DNA of 64,000 nt, from the NCBI GenBank assembly GCA_009841225.1, contig VXMF01000005.1:180058-244057 (forward strand). Direction: 5' to 3'. Positions within the stretch are counted from its first letter, which is position 1. Each line of letters begins with the position of its first letter. The notes beneath the pieces are model-generated. The model searched no databases. It worked only from the letters and a program-made list of their open reading frames with translations, and had not been told where the DNA came from. The position numbers and the translations under genes were made by a program. This document shows, one piece after another, positions 24,441-33,036 of this stretch. Origin of the DNA: Terriglobia bacterium. GTDB lineage: Bacteria > Acidobacteriota > Terriglobia > Bryobacterales > UBA6623.

Positions 24441-25889
24441 ATGGAACTGCTCGCGAGACTCGGAGTCGCCCAGTTGGCCAAAGCCTACAGCAGCGGCCGA
24501 CTGTCGCCAGTCGACGTCGTGCGCCACACGCTGCTGCGCATCGGCAGGCTGGATCCGGTCCTGAATTCGTACCTGTCCGTAACTGCGGACCATGCGCTGG
24601 AGCAGGCTCGGCAAGCCGAGTCCGAGATCCGCGCAGGCCGTCGAAAAGGCCCGCTGCACGGCGTGCCCTACGCAGCGAAGGACCTGCTCGACACGAAGGG
24701 GATCCGCACTACGGTTGGCTCGCGGATCCTGTCCAAGAATGTGCCCGAGGCCGACGCTGCAGTGGTCGAGAAGTTGTCCGCCGCCGGCGCGATCCTGCTG
24801 GGCAAGACCGGCATGCACGAATGGGCCTACGGCATCACGAGCAACAACCCTCACTTCGGGCCGGTTCGCAACCCTTGGAACCCCGAGCGCATCCCCGGAG
24901 GATCTAGTGGCGGGTCGGCCGCTGCCCTTGCGGCCGGCCTGTGCAGCTTCTCGCTGGGCTCGGACACCGGCGGATCGATTCGGATTCCCGCAGCACTGTG
25001 CGGCATCGCCGGACTGAAGCCGACCTTCGGACGAGTCAGCCGCCGCGGCGCGTTTCCCCTCGGGCACACGCTCGACACGCTGGGCCCGTTCGGCCTGACC
25101 GTGCAGGACACCGCGCTGGTGTACCAAGCGATCGCAGGCCAGGACGGCGCCGACCCCACGACGGTGGACAAGCCCCTCGAGCTGCCCCGGTTCGACGCTG
25201 AACCCAGCCTGAAGGGCGTTGCAATCGGCGTGCCTCGAGCCCCGTATTACGAGTGCCTAGATCCGGCCGTGGACAGTGCCGTGCAGTCGGCCTTGAGTGT
25301 CCTGACCGGCCTAGGAGCGCAACTTCGCGAAGTCACGGTTCCCGACGTTGACCTAGCCAACTCGCTGCACCGCCTCATCCTTCTAGCGGAAGCGACCTCC
25401 GTGCATCATCGCCGCCTCGAGGAGCGCCGCGAGGAATTCGGCGAAGACGTGCGCGCGCTACTGGATCAGGGCCGGCTTGTGCTCGCTTCGGACTACTTGA
25501 ACGCGCAGCGGCAGCGCAAGCGATTCTGCCGGGAGTTCGCCCGGGCGCTCGAGACAGTGGACGCCCTGGTAATGCCGGCCGTGCCGATACCGACGGCACG
25601 CATCGGAGAGTTGGAAGTCGAGGTCAACGGACGGCTAGAAAACGTCCGGCTTGCCACGACTCGTAGTATCCGCGCCCTCAACCTCACCGGACTGCCCGTG
25701 CTGTCGGTACCGTGCGGATTCCACAGCGACGGCCTGCCGGTCGGTATCCAGATCGTCGGCAAGGCCTTTGATGAGCAGCGAGTCCTCGAGATCGGGCACG
25801 CATACGAAACGGCTACCGAGTGGCACCGCCAGATTCCGGCCATTGCGCGGTCTCCGGTTCCCAGCGACACTGCTCTAGGCGAACCCTAA
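24441..25889 (+). CDS. Amidase signature-family hydrolase
   Basis: A 482-residue amidase. The Ser-cisSer-Lys triad is present with the spacing of fatty-acid amide hydrolase: K80 in P-Y-A-A-K-D, S155 in P-G-G-S-S-G-G-S-A-A and nucleophile S179 in G-S-D-T-G-G-S-I-R-I-P. The end part has N-L-T-G-L-P-V-L-S-V-P-C-G and G-L-P-V-G-I-Q-I-V-G. It resembles GatA and AtzF-type amidases; no GatB or GatC gene is near, so a catabolic amidase is more likely than the tRNA amidotransferase. The frame is open from 24300, but ATG 24441 has a GGAA site and the usual N-terminus. It overlaps the convergent ATL gene by 77 bases. Confidence 0.9.
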   Translation: MELLARLGVAQLAKAYSSGRLSPVDVVRHTLLRIGRLDPVLNSYLSVTADHALEQARQAESEIRAGRRKGPLHGVPYAAKDLLDTKGIRTTVGSRILSKNVPEADAAVVEKLSAAGAILLGKTGMHEWAYGITSNNPHFGPVRNPWNPERIPGGSSGGSAAALAAGLCSFSLGSDTGGSIRIPAALCGIAGLKPTFGRVSRRGAFPLGHTLDTLGPFGLTVQDTALVYQAIAGQDGADPTTVDKPLELPRFDAEPSLKGVAIGVPRAPYYECLDPAVDSAVQSALSVLTGLGAQLREVTVPDVDLANSLHRLILLAEATSVHHRRLEERREEFGEDVRALLDQGRLVLASDYLNAQRQRKRFCREFARALETVDALVMPAVPIPTARIGELEVEVNGRLENVRLATTRSIRALNLTGLPVLSVPCGFHSDGLPVGIQIVGKAFDEQRVLEIGHAYETATEWHRQIPAIARSPVPSDTALGEP

Positions 25890-26208
25890 CCCCCGCAAAC
25901 GGAACGTTCTCCCGTTCGAGCCTATGGCGCTGCTCGCGGCCGCGTTCTCCGGGCAGGGCGATCCGACCGCCAGCGCCGAGCACCCGGTGCCACGGCAGCG
26001 CCAGTTCGGGCGGGCAAAGGCGCATGGCGCGGCCAGCCTGCCGCGCGCCGCCGGCGATGCCGGCCATCCGTGCTACGTCACCATACGTCGCGACCCGTCC
26101 CCTCGGAATCCGCGCAACGACCGACCAGATTTCCTGATATCGAATCCAAGCGGACCCTGCGGGTCTCCCGCCCACCAGCGCGCCGACGGCGAGCGCCTCG
26201 CGGTTCAC
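25813..26208 (-). CDS. Alkyltransferase-like (ATL) DNA-binding repair protein
   Basis: A 131-residue protein of the MGMT DNA-binding-domain fold: I-P-R-G-R-V-A-T-Y-G-D-V-A-R-M-A-G (the winged-helix motif), A-R-Q-A-G-R-A-M, then P-W-H-R-V-L. In true O6-methylguanine methyltransferases this is P-C-H-R-V with the acceptor cysteine; here Trp replaces Cys, as in ATL proteins, which cannot transfer alkyl groups but flip out O6-alkylguanine and hand it to nucleotide excision repair. GTG 26208, with GGAG eight bases upstream, gives the expected length; an ORF extends up to 26328 into the neighbouring gene. Follows the zinc-ribbon gene in the same direction and overlaps the amidase 3' end. Confidence 0.82.
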   Translation of the reverse strand: MNREALAVGALVGGRPAGSAWIRYQEIWSVVARIPRGRVATYGDVARMAGIAGGARQAGRAMRLCPPELALPWHRVLGAGGRIALPGERGREQRHRLERENVPFAGVRVRLEQCRWEPETAQWPESGGATR

Positions 26209-26248
26209 CTCGATCGCTCCGCCGCGGACTTGGCGGCGCGGCACGGCC

Positions 26249-26485
26249 CTAGCGGTGCCCCAGCGGACCCATCTTGTCAAGTATTTCGTCGAACAGGTCG
26301 CGCTTGCTGCCCGGCTGTTCCTTGCCACCGCGGGCGTGGCGGTACTTGTGCGACGAATAGCAGGTTCGGCACTCGGTACGAGCGGGCTCGCCGTCCAAGA
26401 CCGAGACTACCGAGTGATTCATCACCGACTTGCACCGCGTGCAGTAGTCATCGACGATATCGCCGACGCGGTGTTCTGCGTTCAC
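26249..26485 (-). CDS. Small zinc-ribbon protein of unknown function
   Basis: A 78-residue protein with a clear zinc ribbon: C-T-R-C near residue 15 and C-R-T-C near residue 39, giving C-x2-C-x21-C-x2-C, followed by Y-S-S-H-K-Y-R and a charged tail with a conserved-looking K-R-D-L-F-D-E-I-L-D-K-M. No family name is recognised. GTG 26485 has a GGGGG site five bases upstream, and only nine bases separate it from the stop of the PQQ-like gene, so it is probably translated from the same message. It ends 40 bases before the ATL start. Confidence 0.65.
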   Translation of the reverse strand: MNAEHRVGDIVDDYCTRCKSVMNHSVVSVLDGEPARTECRTCYSSHKYRHARGGKEQPGSKRDLFDEILDKMGPLGHR

Positions 26486-26494
26486 GGGATCCCC

Positions 26495-27895
26495 CTAGTC
26501 CGGCGCGATGCAATAGAGGAAATCGGCGGTGCGGATGAAGATCTGCCCGCCAACAGCAATCGGGCTGGCCAAGGTGTGGCTGTCGAGCCGGTTCGCAGCG
26601 AGGGTCTTGTAGCCGTCATCCACGTCAATGACCGTTGTGGTCCCTTCCTCGTTCGTCGCGTAAAGCTTGCCATCCGCCAAAAGGGGCGAGGACGAATACG
26701 TGCCGGGCTCCAAACGCAGCCGCTCTACCACAAGCTCACCCGTGTTGGCATCCAGCACGTTCAGGATGCCGCGATCGTTGACCACGAATAGGCGCTCGCC
26801 ATCGGTGGTCGGCGTGGGCACGTCAGCGCCGTACGCGTTTTCCCAGATTTTAGCCGACTCGTCCATCCAGCCTTCGCCACCGGCCTTGAAGGCGATGAAC
26901 GGGTTTCCGCGCGTACTCGGGGTGAAGACGGTGTCCTCGATGTGAATCGACGATGCAATGGTGCGGTAAAAGCGCTCGTTGCCGGGATTGAATCCGCCCA
27001 TGCGCCACAACTCCGTGCCATTGTCTAGGTCGTGCCCGGTCACATAATCCCCGCCTGACACCACGAGCTGCTCCTTGCCACGGGCAGTGATGATCAGAGG
27101 CGTCGAATAGTCGTCGGGAGATTCCGCCATAGCATCGGTCGGTCGCTCGACTTTCCAAATCGTCTTGCCCGTACGAGCTTCAACAGCGAACACATACGAG
27201 GGATCGTCTGTCTTCATGCCGTGGAGCACCTGCACGTATAGGCGGCCCATGTGCAGTCGGGGCGTGGAAGCGTACCCGTGGTTGAGTCCGAAGCGGCCAT
27301 AGTCCTGCTGGACGTTGCGCGACCAAACTTTCTCACCGTTCATGTCGTAGCACGAGAACTGTCCGCCGCCGGTCATGATCCACACGTGCTTCCCGTCGGT
27401 GATCGGCGATGGCGAGGAGAGATTCTGCTTGCGATAGACGCGGTTCCCGTCGCCGATCGTGCGATTCCACTGGACCGAGCCGTCCGCGCGGTTCAGGGCA
27501 AGCAGCAAGATCTTGTCATTGCGGTCGGAAGCTGCGGCGGGCGGAGCGGCAGAACGCCGGCCGGGAGCTCCGGGCCCACCGGGCCCGCCCCCAAGGCCTG
27601 GCCTTGGCCCGCGGCCGCGGCCGCGCCGCGCCTGCTGCGCCGGGGAATCGAAGCCTTCTTCTGCGGAGGTCACAAAGACGGTATCGCCCCAGACTGCGGG
27701 CGTCGCAGCGCTCCAGCTAGGCAGCTTGGCCTTCCACGCGACGTTTGTATCGCTCGTCCATTCCACCGCTAGCCCCTTCGCCGCCGGGTTGCTGCCGTTG
27801 AAGTGGGGCCCTCGCCACTGCGGCCAATCAGCGGTCAGAGCGGGAATCAACACGGTCGCGAAGACGAGCGGGGCGAGGATGCAGCGAAACGTCAT
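26495..27895 (-). CDS. Secreted PQQ-like beta-propeller repeat protein
   Basis: A 466-residue protein with signal peptide (I-L-A-P-L-V-F-A-T-V-L-I-P-A-L-T-A) and the N-terminal D-W-P-Q-W-R-G-P motif common to acidobacterial and planctomycete propellers. Seven to eight blades follow with PQQ-type sequence such as L-L-A-L-N-R-A-D-G-S-V-Q-W, F-A-V-E-A-R-T-G-K-T-I-W and L-D-N-G-T-E-L-W-R. A low-complexity insertion of about 30 residues (Q-Q-A-R-R-G-R-G-R-G, G-G-P-G-G-P-G-A-P-G) interrupts one early loop. No active-site set of a quinoprotein dehydrogenase is obvious, so a binding or scaffold role is as likely as an enzyme. First gene of a probable transcript with the zinc-ribbon and ATL genes. Confidence 0.85.
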   Translation of the reverse strand: MTFRCILAPLVFATVLIPALTADWPQWRGPHFNGSNPAAKGLAVEWTSDTNVAWKAKLPSWSAATPAVWGDTVFVTSAEEGFDSPAQQARRGRGRGPRPGLGGGPGGPGAPGRRSAAPPAAASDRNDKILLLALNRADGSVQWNRTIGDGNRVYRKQNLSSPSPITDGKHVWIMTGGGQFSCYDMNGEKVWSRNVQQDYGRFGLNHGYASTPRLHMGRLYVQVLHGMKTDDPSYVFAVEARTGKTIWKVERPTDAMAESPDDYSTPLIITARGKEQLVVSGGDYVTGHDLDNGTELWRMGGFNPGNERFYRTIASSIHIEDTVFTPSTRGNPFIAFKAGGEGWMDESAKIWENAYGADVPTPTTDGERLFVVNDRGILNVLDANTGELVVERLRLEPGTYSSSPLLADGKLYATNEEGTTTVIDVDDGYKTLAANRLDSHTLASPIAVGGQIFIRTADFLYCIAPD

Positions 27896-27929
27896 GGTCG
27901 GGCGGAATTGCACTCGATGCGGGCGTGCC

Positions 27930-27953
27930 AGACAGGCGGCCCATCGCCTGTCT
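27930..27953. other. Perfect 9-bp hairpin between divergent genes
   Basis: AGACAGGCG (27930-27938) and CGCCTGTCT (27945-27953) are exact inverted repeats around a 6-base loop, in the gap between the divergent PQQ-like and murA genes, 34 bases from the PQQ-like start. It could be an operator or an RNA hairpin in the PQQ-gene leader. No T-run follows, so it is not a standard terminator. Confidence 0.5.
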
Positions 27954-28083
27954 AGGCGAGCAGCATCCCTAACGGGTTACGAACTGGCCCCTCGAACCAA
28001 CGTTCGCAAGCCCGTCACGGGCATACCGATTCATTCGCGCATAATGGGGCTTGGCCGCCCGCAAGGCGGACGCGTGAGAGTTC

Positions 28084-29346
28084 ATGCAAGCGATGCGCAT
28101 CGCGGGCCGCCGCCCGCTTAGCGGCCGCATCGAAATCAGCGGGGCCAAGAACGCGGCACTTCCCGCCCTGGCCGCCAGCCTGCTGACCGACAGCCCGGTT
28201 GTCTTGGGCCGCATTCCGAATGTCGTCGACATTCGCACGATGGCCAACCTGCTCGCTAGTGTCGGCGCCGAAGTGGAAGCCCGGCCCGATTCCTACTCCA
28301 TCCGGGCCTGCGGCGACCTCGATCCCGTTGCCCCGTACGAATTGGTCAAGACCATGCGGGCCTCTAGCCTCGTGCTGGGACCGCTGGCTGCACGCTGCGG
28401 TCGCGCCCGTGTTTCCCTGCCGGGCGGGTGCGCGATCGGATCTCGGCCGATCGACATGCACCTAGACGGACTCAAGACGCTCGGGGCGACAGTGCGGCAG
28501 GACCGTGGCTATGTCGAGGCGGTAGCCCCGAAGGGCGGCTTGGTCGGCGGTCGCATCCAGTTCCGGCGGCCCACGGTCACAGGCACCGAGGACCTGTTGA
28601 TGGCCGCGGCCTTGGCCAACGGCGAGAGCTTGCTGGAGAATGCTGCCTGCGAACCGGAGGTTGTCGATCTAGCGGATCTGTTGACCAAGATGGGCGCGCG
28701 CATCGAAGGCGCGGGCACACCGACCATTCGCGTGGACGGCGTCGACACACTGGCGGGGGCAGAGCACGCCATCATCCCGGACAGGATAGAAACCGGCACC
28801 TACCTCGTGGCGGGCGCACTGGCGGGCGGCGAACTGACGCTGGAAGGCACCCGCCGCGAACATCTCGAACCGGTGATCGAGAAAATGCGCCAAGCGGGTT
28901 GCTTGATCGAGTCGCCAGACGATTCGACCCTGGTGCTGCGCGGCACAGCCGAGCTGAACAGTGTCGATGTCACAACTCGCGAGCATCCAGGGTTCCCAAC
29001 GGACATGCAGGCGCAGTTTATGGCGCTGATGACCCAAGCCGAAGGCACATCGAGCGTCGTCGAGACGGTGTTCGAGAACCGCTTCATGCACGTGCTGGAA
29101 TTGCAGCGCATGGGAGCCGACATCACAATCGGCGGCAGCACGGCGGTGGTGCGCGGAAAGGCCGCGCTCACCGGCACGGACGTGATGGCCTCGGACTTGC
29201 GCGCTAGCGCGTCGCTGGTGCTGGCGGGGCTCGCCGCCAGCGGCGAGACGACGGTGCACCGGATCTACCACCTCCGGCGCGGCTACGACCGCTTGGCCGA
29301 AAAGCTGTCCGGCGTCGGCGCCAGCATTGAACTGATCGACGACTAG
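28084..29346 (+). CDS. murA: UDP-N-acetylglucosamine 1-carboxyvinyltransferase
   Basis: A 420-residue enzyme covering full MurA length. K22-N23 of the A-K-N-A-A-L-P motif contacts UDP-GlcNAc, and the catalytic cysteine is C116 in L-P-G-G-C-A-I-G-S-R-P-I-D (the fosfomycin-binding cysteine; organisms with Asp here are resistant). Repeated alpha/beta motifs of the EPSP-synthase fold are seen, with G-F-P-T-D-M-Q-A-Q near 307 and the R-x-x-x-A-L/S-x-x-L-A-G-L-A-A near 382. It adds enolpyruvate from PEP to UDP-GlcNAc, the first committed step of peptidoglycan synthesis. Transcribed divergently from the PQQ-like gene and convergent with the third sulfatase, eight bases away. Confidence 0.96.
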   Translation: MQAMRIAGRRPLSGRIEISGAKNAALPALAASLLTDSPVVLGRIPNVVDIRTMANLLASVGAEVEARPDSYSIRACGDLDPVAPYELVKTMRASSLVLGPLAARCGRARVSLPGGCAIGSRPIDMHLDGLKTLGATVRQDRGYVEAVAPKGGLVGGRIQFRRPTVTGTEDLLMAAALANGESLLENAACEPEVVDLADLLTKMGARIEGAGTPTIRVDGVDTLAGAEHAIIPDRIETGTYLVAGALAGGELTLEGTRREHLEPVIEKMRQAGCLIESPDDSTLVLRGTAELNSVDVTTREHPGFPTDMQAQFMALMTQAEGTSSVVETVFENRFMHVLELQRMGADITIGGSTAVVRGKAALTGTDVMASDLRASASLVLAGLAASGETTVHRIYHLRRGYDRLAEKLSGVGASIELIDD

Positions 29347-29353
29347 GCGCTGA

Positions 29354-30688
29354 TCACGGCTCCCACGGAGCCCAGTCTGCCGATTCGGCCCGCATCTGCT
29401 CGTATAGGCCGCCCAGTTCTGCCACTATTGCGGGATTCTGCGAGGCGACGTCGGTCGTCTCGTTGACATCCGCCTGCAGGTCGTAGAGCTGCGGCCGCTC
29501 GACCGCTCGCACATCCGGGGCGTAGCCGTGGAATCTCTCACGCGGCATGGCAAGCTTCCATTTCCCGCGGCGGACCGCGTGCAGTTCCATCCGCACGAAG
29601 TAGTGAAAGGTGTCGCGCGCCCCCGAACCGTCCTCCCCGTGCCATAGTGCGCTTTGGTCCACACCGTCCAAGACACGATCCTCAGGAGGCATCGCGCCCG
29701 CGAGCGCGGCAAGGGTGGGCATTACGTCCAGCGTCGAGACGATGGCACTGGACTCCCGACCGGCCGGCACGTGACCCGGGCCCCACAGAACGGCTGGCAC
29801 GCGCACGCCGCCTTCCCAAGACGAGCCCTTGGCCCCGCGCAGCCCGCCGGAATCACCGGTAGCCAGGTGTCCGCCGTGGCTCTCGAAGTAGCGCTCGACG
29901 CGCTCCGGCTGGGACCACGGCCCGTTGTCGCTTGTCAGCAGCACGTAGGTGTTGTCGGACAGCCCGAGTGCTTCCAACTCGTCAAGGACCCGGCCAGTGT
30001 GGTGGTCAACTTCCGCCAAGGTGTCGCCGTAGAGGTCTCCGTCCGTGGTCCCGACGAACTCGGGCGAGGCCCCGATCACGACATGCAGCATCGTGTGCGC
30101 CAAGTACAGGAAGAATGGCTTGCCCTTCTGCTGGCGCCGCAAGAAGCCGACCGCCTCATCCGTGTAGCGCTTGGTCAGCGAACCCATGTCGTCCGTCGTC
30201 TCGAGCTGCTGCATGTCGCGCCAGAACGTGACAGTTCCGTTGTCGTTCGCGCCAAGCGTGCCGAAAAAGTAGTCGAAACCCTGGTCGTTCGGAAGCATGC
30301 CCTGTAGAGGCCTGCGCCTGCTCATGTCCCATTTCCCGATGACCGCGGTGGCGTAGCCAGCTTCGCCGAGCACTTCGGCGATCGTCGTCTCGTCCGGACG
30401 GACGGCCCAGCCGCCGCCGACGCGGCCCGGATAGCGCCCCGTCATCAGCGCACCCCGCGACGGGCCGCAAACAGTTTGGGCATAGAAGCTCGTGAAGCGG
30501 GTGCCCTCCCGCGCCATGCGGTCGAAACGGGGGGTGTTATTCTTCGGCGACCCGTAACAACCCAAGTCGCCATAGCCGACGTCGTCCAAGAAGACGATGA
30601 CGAAATTGGGGCGTTCCTGCGCGGGTTCTGGCGAGGTGCCGCAGGCAACCGACAGCAGCGCGCATCCGATCAGCACGAGGCGGGTCAT
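29354..30688 (-). CDS. Sulfatase lipoprotein
   Basis: A 444-residue sulfatase with lipobox L-S-V-A-C (Cys 16). It has P-N-F-V-I-V-F-L-D-D-V-G-Y-G-D-L-G-C-Y-G (calcium site), the formylglycine motif C-G-P-S-R-G-A-L-M-T-G-R with modified cysteine at residue 74, G-K-W-D, A-H-T-M-L-H-V, L-T-S-D-N-G-P-W and E-G-G-V-R-V-P-A. C-x-P-S-R is the commonest formylglycine consensus. Its sequence resembles arylsulfatase A and N-acetylgalactosamine-6-sulfatase types, but the substrate cannot be assigned. It starts 31 bases after the PQQ-like gene at 30720-32021, so these two are probably co-expressed. Confidence 0.92.
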   Translation of the reverse strand: MTRLVLIGCALLSVACGTSPEPAQERPNFVIVFLDDVGYGDLGCYGSPKNNTPRFDRMAREGTRFTSFYAQTVCGPSRGALMTGRYPGRVGGGWAVRPDETTIAEVLGEAGYATAVIGKWDMSRRRPLQGMLPNDQGFDYFFGTLGANDNGTVTFWRDMQQLETTDDMGSLTKRYTDEAVGFLRRQQKGKPFFLYLAHTMLHVVIGASPEFVGTTDGDLYGDTLAEVDHHTGRVLDELEALGLSDNTYVLLTSDNGPWSQPERVERYFESHGGHLATGDSGGLRGAKGSSWEGGVRVPAVLWGPGHVPAGRESSAIVSTLDVMPTLAALAGAMPPEDRVLDGVDQSALWHGEDGSGARDTFHYFVRMELHAVRRGKWKLAMPRERFHGYAPDVRAVERPQLYDLQADVNETTDVASQNPAIVAELGGLYEQMRAESADWAPWEP

Positions 30689-30719
30689 CGGAGGATCCTG
30701 CGCCAGCGTTCCGGGAGCA

Positions 30720-32021
30720 TCAGCGCTCAAGCGAAAAACGGACGATTTCCTCGTCGTTGCGAATGATCATATGCCGGTTGGCGTAGGCCGGATGTGTCCA
30801 ATGGACAGCTCCGAATTCGCGGCGGCGGCGCAGGGGATTGGTCGGGCTCATCAGAGTCACGCGGTCAAGCTCCTCGTAGCCTTCGGGCGAGAAACGGGCG
30901 ATGACCAGTTCGCCGCGATCATTGTTGATGAAGTAGCGGCCCTCGTTGCGAACGATCTGGCCCGATGCCCAGCGGGCATTCTCCTTGGTCAACTCCAGCG
31001 TCTCCCACACGCGGGCACCGGTGCGGGCGTCGAGGCAGCGCAAGTGGCCATAGCTGCCAATGCCATAGATATACTCGCCATCGACCACCGGAGTGGTGAC
31101 CAGCGAGTGCAGCCCGTCGGTGTCAATCTCGCTGTCGCTATTGCCCTTCCAAATCAGCTCGGCCGCCGGGCGATCCTCAAGCAGGCGGTACATGCGCGAT
31201 CCGTTGTAGAACGACGACACCAGCAGCCCGTGCTTGCTATGCACGGGCGTGGCAACAGTGAGTCCTGCCTGGATCTTGAACGGCTGCTGCCAATACACGG
31301 CCCCGGTTTCGGGGTTAAGTGAGGCGACCGCGGTCGGGTGCCAGATGATCAACTGGCGCACGCCCCCTGCCTCCACGATCATGGGCGGGTCGTAGCCGGG
31401 CTCGGAGCTGGCATCAATCGCCCGCCAGATCTCCTCGCCGGTCATCTTGTCAAAGGCAACCACTTTGGCATCCGGCGATCCGCCGACCAGCGCGATCAAG
31501 CGCCGGCCGTCCACCAGCGGTGCCGCAACGAATCCCCACGTCGGAAGCTCGGCGGCGTAGTCGTCTTGGTAGTTGCGGTGCCATAGCTGCGCGCCATCTT
31601 CCGCTTGCAGGCAGAACAGGTCGCCCATCGAGCCCAGCACGTACACGCGCTCAGCGTCCACCGTGGGCGTCGCGCGCGGACCTAGTGGATACTGCAAGCC
31701 GGCGTAATCGACCGGCCACTCTTTCTCCCACAGCGTTTCCCCCGTCGCCTCGCTCAGCGCGAGCACGCGCTCGACACCCTTGCGGTTCTCCGTCGAGCGG
31801 TAGTCGGTAACGAAGACGCGCCCGTCTGCAACGGCCGGGCCCGCGTAGCCGTTGGCGATCGGTTTGGACCATATCCGCTTGGGCCCTCCGTCAGGGAAGC
31901 GCTCCAAGATCCCGGTCTCGGTCCAGATCCCGAGACGGTCCTTGCCGCGCCACTGCGGCCAATCCTCGGCCTGCAAGGCGACAGCTACAACGAGCGAGAG
32001 TATCCACAGTGCGCGAGCCAT
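30720..32021 (-). CDS. Secreted PQQ-like beta-propeller protein
   Basis: A 433-residue protein with signal peptide (A-L-W-I-L-S-L-V-V-A-V-A-L-Q-A) then E-D-W-P-Q-W-R-G-K-D-R, the same opening as the propeller protein at 26495. Blades carry G-E-T-L-W-E-K-E-W, G-A-Q-L-W-H-R-N-Y, G-A-V-Y-W-Q-Q-P, G-A-R-V-W-E-T. The C-terminus has H-W-T-H-P-A-Y-A-N-R-H-M-I-I-R-N-D. ATG 32021 is chosen because it begins the signal peptide, though the frame is open to 32129. Two members of the family in the window, both near sulfatase genes, suggest a linked role in the periplasm, which is inference. Confidence 0.85.
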   Translation of the reverse strand: MARALWILSLVVAVALQAEDWPQWRGKDRLGIWTETGILERFPDGGPKRIWSKPIANGYAGPAVADGRVFVTDYRSTENRKGVERVLALSEATGETLWEKEWPVDYAGLQYPLGPRATPTVDAERVYVLGSMGDLFCLQAEDGAQLWHRNYQDDYAAELPTWGFVAAPLVDGRRLIALVGGSPDAKVVAFDKMTGEEIWRAIDASSEPGYDPPMIVEAGGVRQLIIWHPTAVASLNPETGAVYWQQPFKIQAGLTVATPVHSKHGLLVSSFYNGSRMYRLLEDRPAAELIWKGNSDSEIDTDGLHSLVTTPVVDGEYIYGIGSYGHLRCLDARTGARVWETLELTKENARWASGQIVRNEGRYFINNDRGELVIARFSPEGYEELDRVTLMSPTNPLRRRREFGAVHWTHPAYANRHMIIRNDEEIVRFSLER

Positions 32022-32163
32022 GAACCGACATTGTAGCCGCCGTGCGCCCGACGGCCCTAGCCGCACCCGGCGTAGACTGTTAGGTCGCTGCCAAGCTGTG
32101 AGATTCCGGTTCCCAACCGGCTCAGCCAACGATCCCCTTGCCCTACGCCGGGTCGCAGTCTAG

Positions 32164-33036
32164 ATGAAGCGTCGTCATCGAATCGGAGCGCATACATCCG
32201 CTGCCGGTGGCGTTCACCGGGCCGCCGAAGAGGCTGTCGCGATCGGCTGCAACACCGTGCAGGTGTTCACCCGCAGCCCGCGCATGTGGCGCGGCACGGC
32301 CCCCGCCGCCGAAAGCGTCGCCCGCCTCGCCGAGCTACGGCGGAAGCACGACCTGCGCCCGCTGGCAGTGCATGGCTGCTACCTGACTAACCTCGCCGCG
32401 GCCGACCCTGAGGTTCAGCGGCGGTCCCGTGAGTCCTTTCGTCTGGAAATCGAGAACGCACGCGCCATCGGGGCGGATTATCTGGTCATCCATCCCGGAA
32501 GCGCCAAGGGCCAAACCAGGCGCGAAGCGATCGAAGTCTTCACCGCGGCCTTGGCAGATGTACAGCGCGGATTCGACTGGGGGCCTCTGAGACTGCTGCT
32601 GGAAAACACCGCCGGCGGAGGTGACACGCTCGGCCGCTCGTTCGAGGAACTGGCCGAGCTCAGCCAAGCGGTCGGGGCGCTCTGCGACGCCCCGCTGGGA
32701 TTCTGCATCGACACCGCGCACAGCTTCGAAGCCGGCTACGACATTGCGACCGCGAAAGGCCTGCGCGACACGGTGCGCTCGATGCACCAGTGCCTAGGCA
32801 TGGAGAATGTGCGCCTGTTCCACGCCAATGATTCCAAGACGGCCCTAGGCTCGAACCGGGACCGTCACGAGTCCATCGGGGACGGGCACATCGGCGCAGA
32901 AGCTTTCGCTCGAATCCTGAACCACCCGCGACTGCGGGCCAAGCCCTTCATCCTCGAGACGCCGTTCATCGACGAGAGCCACCGCGAGAACGTTCGGAGG
33001 CTATGGGAGCTGGCAGGCGAGCCGGTGACGGACTAG
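32164..33036 (+). CDS. nfo: Endonuclease IV (AP endonuclease)
   Basis: A 290-residue TIM-barrel DNA-repair enzyme with all metal-site motifs: G-A-H-T-S-A-A-G-G at the start, Q-V-F-T-R-S-P-R-M-W, V-H-G-C-Y-L-T-N-L-A, V-I-H-P-G-S-A, L-L-E-N-T-A-G, F-C-I-D-T-A-H-S-F-E-A-G-Y-D, L-F-H-A-N-D-S-K and D-R-H-E-S-I-G-D-G-H-I-G, and I-L-E-T-P. These residues hold three zinc ions. It cuts DNA 5' to abasic sites and removes 3' blocking groups. Start ATG 32164 lies three bases after an upstream TAG. It overlaps the YugP-like gene by four bases at the 3' ends. Confidence 0.96.
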   Translation: MKRRHRIGAHTSAAGGVHRAAEEAVAIGCNTVQVFTRSPRMWRGTAPAAESVARLAELRRKHDLRPLAVHGCYLTNLAAADPEVQRRSRESFRLEIENARAIGADYLVIHPGSAKGQTRREAIEVFTAALADVQRGFDWGPLRLLLENTAGGGDTLGRSFEELAELSQAVGALCDAPLGFCIDTAHSFEAGYDIATAKGLRDTVRSMHQCLGMENVRLFHANDSKTALGSNRDRHESIGDGHIGAEAFARILNHPRLRAKPFILETPFIDESHRENVRRLWELAGEPVTD

